This document shows positions 1 through 10,380 of a stretch of 15,449 bases of DNA, piece after piece (positions within the stretch are counted from its first letter, which is position 1; the number at the start of each line of letters is the position of its first letter). The notes below the pieces were generated by a model, which made no database searches, was not told the origin of the DNA, and saw only the letters and a list, made by a program, of their open reading frames with translations. Both the position numbers and the translations under genes were made by a program. This DNA is from JAKFWI01 sp035549875 (GTDB lineage: Bacteria; Pseudomonadota; Alphaproteobacteria; Caulobacterales; Aquidulcibacteraceae). The stretch spans positions 1 through 15,449 of the forward strand of contig DASZPV010000217.1 of the NCBI GenBank assembly GCA_035549875.1, given 5' to 3'.

Positions 1-2
1 CG

Positions 3-68
3 CTTGGGCGCGGCGAGAGCGAGGTCGGCGCCAAAGCCGTCGAACTTAAATTGCCCCGTAAGCACTGA
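3..68 (+). CDS. Possible 3' end of an upstream gene (partial)
   Basis: An open frame enters from the left edge and ends at TGA 66-68, giving a 21-residue tail that finishes in KLPRKH. It would end 12 nt before the next ATG, with the Shine-Dalgarno of that gene overlapping the stop, as expected in a co-transcribed pair. The tail is too short to assign a family. The minus strand over the same bases is also open, so the assignment is weak. Confidence 0.3.
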   Translation, partial: LGRGESEVGAKAVELKLPRKH

Positions 69-80
69 GGAGAAACGCCC

Positions 81-389
81 ATGCCGCGTGGAGATAAATC
101 CGCCTATACCGACAAGCAAAAGCGCCAGGCCGAACACATCGAGGAAGGCTACGAAAAACGCGGCACGCCCGCGAAGGAGGCCGCGGCCCGCGGCTGGGCC
201 ACCGTCAACGCCGAAACCGGCGGCGGAAAGAAATCGGGTTCGGGCCGCGGGAAGAAAATGAACGCCGCGCCGTCGAGAAAAGGTGGGCGCCTTGCCGGCA
301 AAGCCTCCGCGCAACGGCCGGCCGCCGCGCGCTCCGCTTCAGCGAAGAAAGCCGCCGCTACACGGAAGCGGAAGGCGAAGAAGAAGTAG
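81..389 (+). CDS. Small basic protein of the type often labelled 'plasmid stabilization protein'
   Basis: This encodes 102 residues starting MPRGDKSAYTDKQKRQAEHI. A clear Shine-Dalgarno (AGGAGA, about 68-73) precedes the ATG. Residues 1-58 resemble a widespread short proteobacterial family: the MPRGDKS start, a K/Q/E-rich helix, an ARGWATVN motif at about 37-44 and a GGGKKSGSGRG stretch at about 48-58. From memory such proteins are often annotated 'plasmid stabilization protein', but I know of no firm functional basis for that name. Residues 59-102 form a low-complexity Lys/Ala/Arg/Ser tail ending KRKAKKK, similar to histone H1-like tails, so nucleic-acid binding is an inference. A frame starting at position 4 overlaps it but has no Shine-Dalgarno and no family match. 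Confidence 0.8.
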   Translation: MPRGDKSAYTDKQKRQAEHIEEGYEKRGTPAKEAAARGWATVNAETGGGKKSGSGRGKKMNAAPSRKGGRLAGKASAQRPAAARSASAKKAAATRKRKAKKK

Positions 390-401
390 CGCCACCTTAT
401 G

Positions 402-523
402 CTCCCCCGTTTACGGGGGAGCTGTCAGCGAAGCTGACTGAGGGGGCATGCGACGTTGAAATGTCACTGCCCCCTCCGTCTCGCGGCTTCGCCGCGATCC
501 ACCTCCCCCGTAAACGGGGCAGG
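402..523. repeat. Palindromic intergenic repeat element, copy 1
   Basis: The left arm CTCCCCCGTTTACGGGGGAG is itself a 9-bp hairpin. The right arm (about 502-523) is its inverted counterpart with a small defect (CGGGGCAGG instead of CGGGGGAGG). Inside lie a GTCAGC/GCTGAC hairpin (about 424-438), AGGGGGC (441-447) pairing with GCCCCCT (469-475), and CGCGGC-TTC-GCCGCG (about 482-496). The same outer arms and layout recur at 14648-14764 inside trmB. The element starts 12 nt after the stop of the small basic protein gene. It contains no transposase and looks like a non-autonomous, REP-like or MITE-like element. Confidence 0.85.
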
Positions 524-711
524 ATGAAGTTAGACTACGCGCCACGTCGGCTCACTCAATCTTCGCGGTGTGCGTCAAGAAAGCAGGTCGCGCCGGAGGA
601 GAACGGAATCTTCCCCTGCTTCGACCTGGAATTTGTGGCTCCAGTGTTTGCAGAGCTACTGGAGATAAATGCTCGCCTGCGGCGTCGCGATTTCAGTTTC
701 AGCGCGCGTGA
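524..711. other. Gene-free stretch with two inverted repeats
   Basis: No convincing gene was found between the repeat element and the padR stop. Two inverted repeats stand out: CAGGTCG (584-590) with CGACCTG (622-628), and CTCCAGT (639-645) with ACTGGAG (658-664). On the minus strand the frame of padR stays open for about 50 codons after the padR stop, ending at a TGA near 560. The opposite strand is also open, with a fairly protein-like composition. This could be a small structured RNA, a decayed gene end, or chance. No tRNA or other standard RNA signature was recognised. Confidence 0.35.
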
Positions 712-1275
712 TCAGCTCTTCTCGATCTTGCGGGCGGCCTCATCGAGCGCTTCCACGATAATGGAGATAACGACTTCGCTTAAATCGCCGCGCGCGAGGC
801 GCATGCGCCCGGCCATGCGCAGGTTTTCCATCGCCCGCAACACCGGCGCCGGCGGGCCGCCGCCGAAGGCTTCGCGCGCGGCATGAATGCGCGCGAACAC
901 GCCATCGGCCTGCTTGGCGTTCTCGCCAAGAAACGTTTCGCCCTCGGGCGTGATCGCGAACAGCTTCTTGCCGCCCTCCTGGGCGGTGACGGTGGCGTAG
1001 CCCAGCTCTTCGAGCAGGGTCAGCGTCGGGTAGACGATGCCGGGGCTGGGCGTGTAGCCGCCGCCGAAGGCCTCCTCGACCGCCTTGATGATCTCATAGC
1101 CGTGGCGTGGCTTTTCGCTGAGCAGGCGCAGGATGACGAGGCGCAGCGCGCCCTGTTCAAACATCCGCCCCCGCCGGCCGCCGCCGCCCCACATCCGGTG
1201 AGCCCAGGGCGGCCCTCCGCCCTCGCCGCCGCCAAAGCCGCGATGGCGGCCAAATCGATGTCCATGCATTCTCAT
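712..1275 (-). CDS. PadR-family transcriptional repressor with His/Gly-rich N-terminus (YqjI-like)
   Basis: This 187-residue protein is a winged-helix regulator. Residues about 39-112 carry PadR hallmarks: LRLVILRLLSEKPRHGYEII (44-63), then SPGIVYPTLTLLEE (77-90), the recognition-helix segment, and a wing at about 94-108. Residues about 120-187 should form the C-terminal helices of the dimer. The first 38 residues are His/Gly/Arg-rich (MRMHGHRFGRHRG), a layout like E. coli YqjI, the nickel-responsive repressor with a metal-binding N-terminal extension. Metal sensing here is inference: this tail has His but no Cys. The ATG at 1275 has AGGA 7 nt upstream. The gene is divergent from fabI, and its promoter region holds twin palindromes likely to be its own operator. 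Regulation of fabI is possible but unproven. Confidence 0.9.
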   Translation of the reverse strand: MRMHGHRFGRHRGFGGGEGGGPPWAHRMWGGGGRRGRMFEQGALRLVILRLLSEKPRHGYEIIKAVEEAFGGGYTPSPGIVYPTLTLLEELGYATVTAQEGGKKLFAITPEGETFLGENAKQADGVFARIHAAREAFGGGPPAPVLRAMENLRMAGRMRLARGDLSEVVISIIVEALDEAARKIEKS

Positions 1276-1296
1276 TCGTTATTCCTAGAGCGATAT

Positions 1297-1342
1297 AAGA
1301 TATATCTTTTGCTCAGATATATCTTGATCATTCTGAAGTCAA
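1297..1342 (-). promoter_or_regulatory. padR promoter with twin palindromic operator
   Basis: There are two near-identical palindromes: AAGATATATCTT (1297-1308, perfect) and AGATATATCT (1315-1324), with centres 17 bp apart. Reading the minus strand, a TTGACT -35-like box (1342-1337) is followed after 17 nt by TATCTG (1319-1314), so the distal palindrome overlaps the putative -10 and the proximal one lies near the expected start of transcription. The padR ATG is about 22 nt further downstream. The placement fits autorepression by the PadR dimer. The promoter boxes are moderate matches. The same site lies about 88-115 bp upstream of the fabI start. Confidence 0.6.
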
Positions 1343-1401
1343 GCGCCTTGCCTTGCTTGACCCCTCCGGCCCGGCGCGGCCATGTGCGGCAAGACAAGGA
1401 C

Positions 1402-1406
1402 GGAGG
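1402..1406 (+). promoter_or_regulatory. Ribosome binding site deciding the fabI start
   Basis: GGAGG lies 5 nt before GTG 1412. Neither the in-frame ATG at 1382 nor that at 1427 has a comparable Shine-Dalgarno, so GTG is preferred. Confidence 0.55.
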
Positions 1407-1411
1407 CGCGG

Positions 1412-2230
1412 GTGGCGGACGAAACGATGCCGGTTGGCACGCTGATGCAGGGCAAGCGCGGCCTGGTGATGGGCGTGGCCAACGACATGTCGATCGCCTG
1501 GGGCATCGCGCGCCAGTTGCACGCACAAGGCGCCGAGCTGGCCTTCAGCTATCAGGGCGAGGCGTTGGAAAAGCGGGTGCGCCCGCTGGTCGATTCAATC
1601 GGCGGCAACCAGAACCTCGTCGTGCCCTGCGACGTGACGAATGATTCCGATCTCGACAAGGCGTTTGGCATGCTGAACGCGAAATGGGGCGGGATGGATT
1701 TTCTTGTCCACGCCATCGCGTTTTCCGACAAGAACGAACTCAAGGGCTCGTTCACCGAAAATACCACGCGCGAGAATTTCCTGCGCACGATGGATGTGTC
1801 GGCGTTTTCGTTCGTCGCCTGCGGCAAGCGTGCGGCGGCGATGATGAAGCCGGGCGGCTCGATGATTACCCTCACCTATCTCGGCGCCGAACGCGTACTG
1901 CCGAGCTACAATGTGATGGGCGTGGCAAAAGCCGCGCTGGAAGCCAGCACGCGCTACATGGCGCGCGATCTGGGGCCCAAGGGCGTACGCGTGAATGCGA
2001 TCTCCGCCGGCCCGATGAAGACGCTGGCGATCGCCGGCATTCAGGGCGGGCGTGGTCTGATTTCGACGGGACGCGCGTGGAGCCTGCTGAAAGAAGACAC
2101 CAGCATGGAAGGCATCGCCGGCTGCGCGCTGTGGCTGCTCTCCGATCTGGGCCGCTCCACCACCGGCGAAGTAATCCACGTCGATGCCGGCTTCCACGTC
2201 GTGGGCCTGCCGGAGGGCGTCGAGGCGTGA
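1412..2230 (+). CDS. fabI: Enoyl-[acyl-carrier-protein] reductase (NADH), FabI
   Basis: FabI reduces trans-2-enoyl-ACP in the last step of each fatty-acid elongation cycle; it is cytosolic and the target of triclosan. With the GTG start the protein is 272 residues. It has the divergent SDR cofactor motif GVANDMSIAWGIA (21-33) typical of FabI rather than the usual TGxxxGxG. Catalytic Tyr156, Tyr166 and Lys173 lie in TYLGAERVLPSYNVMGVAKA with the spacing of E. coli Tyr146, Tyr156 and Lys163. The NAISAGPMKTLA (195-206) and GEVIHVDAGFH (252-262) segments are also typical. The residue equivalent to E. coli Gly93 is Ala103 (HAIAFSD). GTG 1412 was chosen for its GGAGG; ATG 1382 or ATG 1427 would give 282 or 267 residues. 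The gene is divergent from padR and convergent with the GNAT gene, 28 nt away. Confidence 0.95.
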   Translation: MADETMPVGTLMQGKRGLVMGVANDMSIAWGIARQLHAQGAELAFSYQGEALEKRVRPLVDSIGGNQNLVVPCDVTNDSDLDKAFGMLNAKWGGMDFLVHAIAFSDKNELKGSFTENTTRENFLRTMDVSAFSFVACGKRAAAMMKPGGSMITLTYLGAERVLPSYNVMGVAKAALEASTRYMARDLGPKGVRVNAISAGPMKTLAIAGIQGGRGLISTGRAWSLLKEDTSMEGIAGCALWLLSDLGRSTTGEVIHVDAGFHVVGLPEGVEA

Positions 2231-2258
2231 GCGAGACGCCGAGCGATGCGGCGTTGAC

Positions 2259-3065
2259 CTAAGCGCGCCGCAAATTCGGCCGCGGATAGGCGACCAGAAA
2301 TCCGGCGCGGTGGATGTTCCTGTAGGACGGGCCCGCCTCCCCGCCGCTTGGGATGCCGGTTTCGGTGGTGAGGATCTGGCATCCAGCCTGCCGTGCGGCC
2401 TCGATACGCGTGGCAAGGATCGCCGGCTGCGCGCCGCGCCCGCGATGCGCGGCGAGCGTGGCGCCCATGCCGAGCCAGGCATTGGCGCCGTCGATAAACA
2501 GCGCGCCAGCGCCGACCGGCGCTTCGCCGTCGAACGCGACGCAGCACTTCCATTTGTCACGGCCCGGCAGCGCCGAGAGCCAGTCGCCCACGACCTGCGG
2601 TAGGCCAAAGCCTTCGGCCACGGTTTCGCCGAACCGGTCGGCTTCGTTTGCGCCGACTTCGCGGACCTGCAGAACGGTGGCGACTTCCGCGGCCGGCGCA
2701 GCGTCGCGTGCGAATTTCGCCCAGGCGCGTGGATGCGGTGACAAATCGCGCGACCCGCAGGCGAGTTCGACGCCCTCGGCGCCGTCGGCGAAGTGGATCA
2801 CCCAATCCTTCACGCCCGCGGCATCGAACGCGGCGATCGCTTCGTCGACCTCTTCGCCGCGCGCGGGCGTGAACACGCCAAGCCCGTTCAGACGGTTGAA
2901 CTGCAAATTGTCGATGGCGCGGCAGATCACCAGCAAGCTCTCGCCGATCCGGCGTGATTGAAGGCCGAGCGCCGCGCGGACATGATCCGGCGCGGCCTCG
3001 TAGAGATCAGCCCAGGCGTCGCGCTCGACCCGTTCGATTTCGCGGACGAGATCGAGCGCGCTCAT
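2259..3065 (-). CDS. GNAT-family N-acetyltransferase, last gene of the pnp cluster
   Basis: This 268-residue protein has a C-terminal GNAT domain at about 130-260. The acetyl-CoA pyrophosphate loop appears as HRGRGAQPA (207-215), preceded by the strand WLGMGATL and followed by the helix AILATRIEAARQAG. YRNIHRAGF (248-256) matches the usual N-x(n)-GF end of GNAT folds. Residues 1-125 are not recognisable as a second clear GNAT copy. They include CRAIDNLQFNRLNGLGVF, a pattern I associate with GNAT proteins that have an N-terminal half-domain. The substrate is unknown. The ATG at 3065 is preceded directly by an in-frame GTG at 3068. Either start lies 3-6 nt after the pnp stop with only a weak Shine-Dalgarno, which suggests translational coupling to pnp. 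It converges on fabI, with no obvious terminator in the 28-nt gap. Confidence 0.85.
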   Translation of the reverse strand: MSALDLVREIERVERDAWADLYEAAPDHVRAALGLQSRRIGESLLVICRAIDNLQFNRLNGLGVFTPARGEEVDEAIAAFDAAGVKDWVIHFADGAEGVELACGSRDLSPHPRAWAKFARDAAPAAEVATVLQVREVGANEADRFGETVAEGFGLPQVVGDWLSALPGRDKWKCCVAFDGEAPVGAGALFIDGANAWLGMGATLAAHRGRGAQPAILATRIEAARQAGCQILTTETGIPSGGEAGPSYRNIHRAGFLVAYPRPNLRRA

Positions 3066-3071
3066 CACCGG

Positions 3072-5213
<2,142 letters not shown>

Positions 5214-5431
5214 CTGCTCTACTCCTGGCGAGCGAGCCCCAATGCCCGGTCGCCGCGATCACGGGCATCGCCGACCGGATTGCCGACGCTCCCGCAACAT
5301 CATGCTCGGCCCCGGAACGCGCTTCTGCGCGTGTCCGGGGTCCATAACCTCAAACGTCTGGGATTATGGGCCCCGGGCTCGGCTGCGCCGCCCCGGGGCC
5401 GAGCCCGCGGACGGCGCGCCGTAAATCTGGC
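5214..5431 (-). other. rpsO-pnp intergenic leader with four hairpins, partly repeat-like
   Basis: Four inverted repeats lie in this gene-free spacer: ATGCCCG 5242-5248 with CGGGCAT 5262-5268, just upstream of the pnp Shine-Dalgarno; CCCCGGA-ACGCGC-TTCT-GCGCGT-G-TCCGGGG 5310-5340; ATAACC 5344-5349 with GGATTAT 5361-5367; and GGGCTCGGC 5375-5383 with GCCGAGCCC 5398-5406. A 12-bp palindrome ACGGCGCGCCGT is at 5411-5422. The middle three hairpins (5310-5406) resemble intergenic palindromic repeats common in alphaproteobacteria. In E. coli a hairpin in the pnp leader is cut by RNase III and mediates PNPase autocontrol; an equivalent role here is inference. No oligo-T run typical of an intrinsic terminator was seen. 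Confidence 0.6.
5310..5406. repeat. Composite palindromic repeat in the pnp leader
   Basis: Two strong GC-rich hairpins (5310-5340 and 5375-5406) flank a weaker ATAACC/GGATTAT stem, together an element of about 97 bp with no coding capacity. The sequence differs from the CTCCCCCGTTTACGGGGGAG type elsewhere in this window, so it would be a separate family. Only one copy lies in the window, so its repeat status rests on general resemblance to alphaproteobacterial intergenic elements. Confidence 0.45.
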
Positions 5432-5701
5432 CTAGCGGCGCAGGCCCAATTTTTCGACGATCGCTTTGTAGCGGGCGTCATCGCGCTTCTTCAGATAATC
5501 GAGAAGAGAACGCCGCTCGGACACCATCGCCAGCAAACCGCGGCGGGAATGGTTGTCCTTCTTGTGCGTCTTGAAGTGTTCGGTGAGGTTGGTGATCCGC
5601 TCGGTCAGCAGCGCCACTTGCACTTCCGGGCTGCCAGTATCGGTCTTGCTCTTGGCGTGTTCTTTGATGAGCGCTTGCTTGCGCTCGGCAGTAATCGACA
5701 T
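5432..5701 (-). CDS. rpsO: 30S ribosomal protein S15
   Basis: The protein is 89 residues, the same length as E. coli S15. It shows the family pattern throughout: DTGSPEVQVALLTERI (21-36), the helix LTEHFKTHKKDNHSRRGLL (39-57) with the 16S rRNA-contacting HKKD and SRRGL residues, and the LLDYLKKRD segment (66-74). S15 is a primary binder of the 16S central domain and helps form bridge B4. A GGAG is centred 7-11 nt before the ATG, and the truB stop codon lies in the same 12-nt gap, so truB and rpsO are probably translated from one transcript. The truB-rpsO-pnp order is widely conserved in proteobacteria. Confidence 0.98.
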   Translation of the reverse strand: MSITAERKQALIKEHAKSKTDTGSPEVQVALLTERITNLTEHFKTHKKDNHSRRGLLAMVSERRSLLDYLKKRDDARYKAIVEKLGLRR

Positions 5702-5713
5702 CGGGATACTCCA

Positions 5714-6667
5714 TTACCCGAGATGAAAGACACGCGTGGGCTTGAATCGGCCCGCGCGTACGTCCCCAAGCGCAACGGCCCTTCCCTCGCACAAAGCCAC
5801 CGCCGCACGCGAGGCATCCTGGCCTGCGATGGTGCGGGGGCGGAATTTTGCGCGAAGATCTTCAACCACGTGGGGCAGAAGAACGATCGGCCGTCCTTGC
5901 TTCAGCCTGAACGCATCCTCTCCGTTTATGGCCAGCGCCGGGATGTCGGCCAGCGCGGTCTCTACGGGTTTGAGGCGTTCGGACGCGGCGCCCTTATGGC
6001 TCAAATCCTTCAGCCCGTCGAGGGAGATTGAATCGGCCTCGGAAAACACCCCGACCTGGGTGCGCCGGAGCGCCGAAACGTGCCCTTCCGCGCCCAAAGC
6101 GGCGGCCAGATCGCGCACAAGAGCGCGGATGTAGAAGCCTTTTCCGCAGCGGACAGTGAGCGTGATGTGGTCTGCATCCGGGGTTTCGGCTACAGCCGCC
6201 TGGTAAACCACGACGGGCCGGGCTTTCAACTCCACGATTTCACCGGCGCGGGCCAAATCGTAGGCGCGCTCGCCCTCGATCTTCACGGCGCTGAATGCAG
6301 GCGGGACCTGCTGAATCTCGCCGACGAAGGCTTTAAGCGCCTCGGAGACCGCTCCGGGCTCGGGCCGAACCGCGCTTTCGCCAATCGCTTTGCCTTCGCG
6401 GTCCTGCGTGTCGGTCGAGACGCCCCAGCAGATCGTGAAGCGGTAGGATTTATCCGCCTCCATCAGCCAGGGCACGGTCTTGGTGGCTTCCCCGAGCGCG
6501 ATCGGCAGGATGCCCGAGGCGAGCGGATCGAGCGTTCCGGCGTGGCCGGCCTTGTTGGCGTTGAACGCGCGGCGCACGGCGCCGACGGCGTCTGTCGAGG
6601 TGAAATCTTCCGGCTTATCGAGGATCACCCAGCCGGAAACATCCTCGCCCTTTTTGCGGCGGCCCAT
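5714..6667 (-). CDS. truB: tRNA pseudouridine(55) synthase TruB
   Basis: TruB makes pseudouridine 55 in the T-loop of elongator tRNAs. The 317 residues are near the 314 of E. coli. The catalytic motif GHAGTLDPLASGILPIALGE puts the nucleophilic Asp at residue 47. Other conserved segments are GWVILDKPEDFTSTDAV near the N-terminus, KSYRFTICWGVSTDTQD (about 73-89), QVPPAFSAVKIEGERAYDLAR and CGKGFYIRALVRDLAAALG in the catalytic domain. The C-terminal part, from about residue 245, is PUA-like. The chosen ATG (6667) overlaps the rbfA stop by one base (TGATG); the GTG just before it at 6670 is an equally coupled alternative. Both arrangements suggest translational coupling to rbfA. Confidence 0.97.
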   Translation of the reverse strand: MGRRKKGEDVSGWVILDKPEDFTSTDAVGAVRRAFNANKAGHAGTLDPLASGILPIALGEATKTVPWLMEADKSYRFTICWGVSTDTQDREGKAIGESAVRPEPGAVSEALKAFVGEIQQVPPAFSAVKIEGERAYDLARAGEIVELKARPVVVYQAAVAETPDADHITLTVRCGKGFYIRALVRDLAAALGAEGHVSALRRTQVGVFSEADSISLDGLKDLSHKGAASERLKPVETALADIPALAINGEDAFRLKQGRPIVLLPHVVEDLRAKFRPRTIAGQDASRAAVALCEGRAVALGDVRAGRFKPTRVFHLG

Positions 6668-7095
6668 CACGCATCTCCGTCTTGGTCGTTGCGCTTGAGA
6701 TCACGCGCAACTTCCGGGCGGGCCAGGACCTGGGCGATATGGCCGGCTTCGTCGTAGGACGTGTCCGGAATGAAATGCAGTTGCGGCGTGTAACGCAACT
6801 CGACGTGCTTGCCGAGGCGCCCGCGCAGAAACGGCGCGGCGCGCGTCAAAGCAGCGGCGATCTTCACCGCATCGCCGCCGCCGAGCGGCGCCACGAACGC
6901 CGTCATGTGCTTGAGATCGGGCGAGGCGCGCACTTCACCGATCGTGACGATGACGCCTTTGAGATCGGGGTCGCGCAATTCCTGGTGTTTAAGCACGTCT
7001 ACCAGTGCGTGGCGCACCAGTTCGCCAGCGCGCAACTGGCGCTGACTCGGGCCTGCGGCGGCGCCACGCCCGCCGCGCGATCTATGAGAACTCAT
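6667..7095 (-). CDS. rbfA: 30S ribosome-binding factor RbfA
   Basis: RbfA is a cold-shock and 16S processing factor that binds the 30S subunit near helix 1. The 142 residues compare with 133 in E. coli. The single KH-type domain spans about 18-120: SQRQLRAGELVRHALVDVL, then DPDLKGVIVTIGEVRASPDL with the typical strand, KHMTAFVAPLGG, and LGKHVELRYTPQLHFIPDTS near the end. A basic Ser/Arg/Gly-rich N-terminus precedes it. The ATG at 7095 has a good GGGGAG 6 nt upstream, so rbfA can initiate independently of the lipoprotein gene 60 nt upstream. It overlaps truB by one base. Confidence 0.97.
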   Translation of the reverse strand: MSSHRSRGGRGAAAGPSQRQLRAGELVRHALVDVLKHQELRDPDLKGVIVTIGEVRASPDLKHMTAFVAPLGGGDAVKIAAALTRAAPFLRGRLGKHVELRYTPQLHFIPDTSYDEAGHIAQVLARPEVARDLKRNDQDGDA

Positions 7096-7155
7096 AGCCT
7101 GCTCCCCGCGCGGCGGACTCGGACCGCCTCACGCGCCTAAACGTTCTTGGCCGTG

Positions 7156-7744
7156 TTATTGCACGGAATATTGATAGATGTCGCATATTTGGGGATCGTC
7201 ATCCGTCCCCGGCGAAGGCCCGCCCTTGAATGCCGCGACGCGCAGCGCCCAATTGCCTTCCTTGCCCACGAATTCACTCACCGCCACGTGCGCCGTGCGA
7301 TCGACCCCGCACAAACCGCCCGCCTTCGCCGCGCTGGGCGAAAGCTGTTCATCCGTCACGCGGTAGAGATAGACATCGGCCTGGCGATCGACATTCATCT
7401 TCTCGGCGAAGCTGGCCGCGCCTGGAAAAATCGCCGCCGACGCCTTCATCGTCGCATCGCGCTCGGCGGTGATCGTGATGCCGGTCGCGTAGGCCAGAAG
7501 CAGCGGGCCGCCGCGCCCTTCCGTGCTGGTGGTGACGTTTCCGGTCAGCGTGCGGGCGTTCGCCGAAGCAGCGCGCCATTGGCGGCGATCACGCCCCGGT
7601 TCGGCGCTGGCGATTTCGGCCACGTCCGTGTTCGGGCTGGTCACCAGCGGCGAAGGCGCGTTCGGGGCCGACGGCGTTGCAGCCTTCTTGCCGAAGAACT
7701 CGTCGCATCCCCCAAGCGCCAAAACCGAAGCCAGGACCAGCGCG

Positions 7745-7773
<29 letters not shown>
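7156..7773 (-). CDS. Putative lipoprotein of unknown function between infB and rbfA
   Basis: This 205-residue protein has a clear lipoprotein signal: Lys3, a hydrophobic stretch from about 8 to 20 and the lipobox LGGC with the lipidated Cys at 23. Asp follows at +2, which in E. coli is an inner-membrane retention signal; whether that holds here is uncertain. A Pro/Ser/Thr/Asn-rich linker covers about 31-50, followed by a folded region with two more Cys (155 in GGLCGVD, 197 in PQICDIY) that could form a disulphide in the periplasm. I do not recognise the family. The ATG at 7773 lies 29 nt inside the end of infB in another frame. No later start would keep a full signal peptide, so the overlap is probably real. 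The Shine-Dalgarno is weak, suggesting coupling to infB. An envelope protein is out of place in this operon. Confidence 0.85.
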
Positions 7774-10318
<2,545 letters not shown>

Positions 10319-10380
10319 GCTCTTCCAATGTTTCGCCCCATTGCTGAGACGATCTACCAAAACACAACGCGGACGGCGCG

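Noticed and set aside
4..261. 85-codon plus-strand frame at the left edge
   Set aside because: It overlaps the 81-389 gene in another frame, lacks a Shine-Dalgarno and is low-complexity Pro/Arg/Ala.
461..886. 141-codon plus-strand frame starting in the first repeat
   Set aside because: Its start is inside the palindromic element and its end is antisense to padR. No Shine-Dalgarno. The middle part is protein-like but was left as an unassigned region.
1595..2608. 337-codon open frame on the minus strand
   Set aside because: It spans the fabI gene antisense and the end of the GNAT gene in the wrong frame; no domain and Arg/Ala-rich composition.
7096..7155. Small GC-rich hairpin between the lipoprotein gene and rbfA as a terminator
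   Set aside because: The stem is only about 5 bp (GGCGG/CCGCC) with no following T-run, and rbfA is expected to be read from the same transcript.
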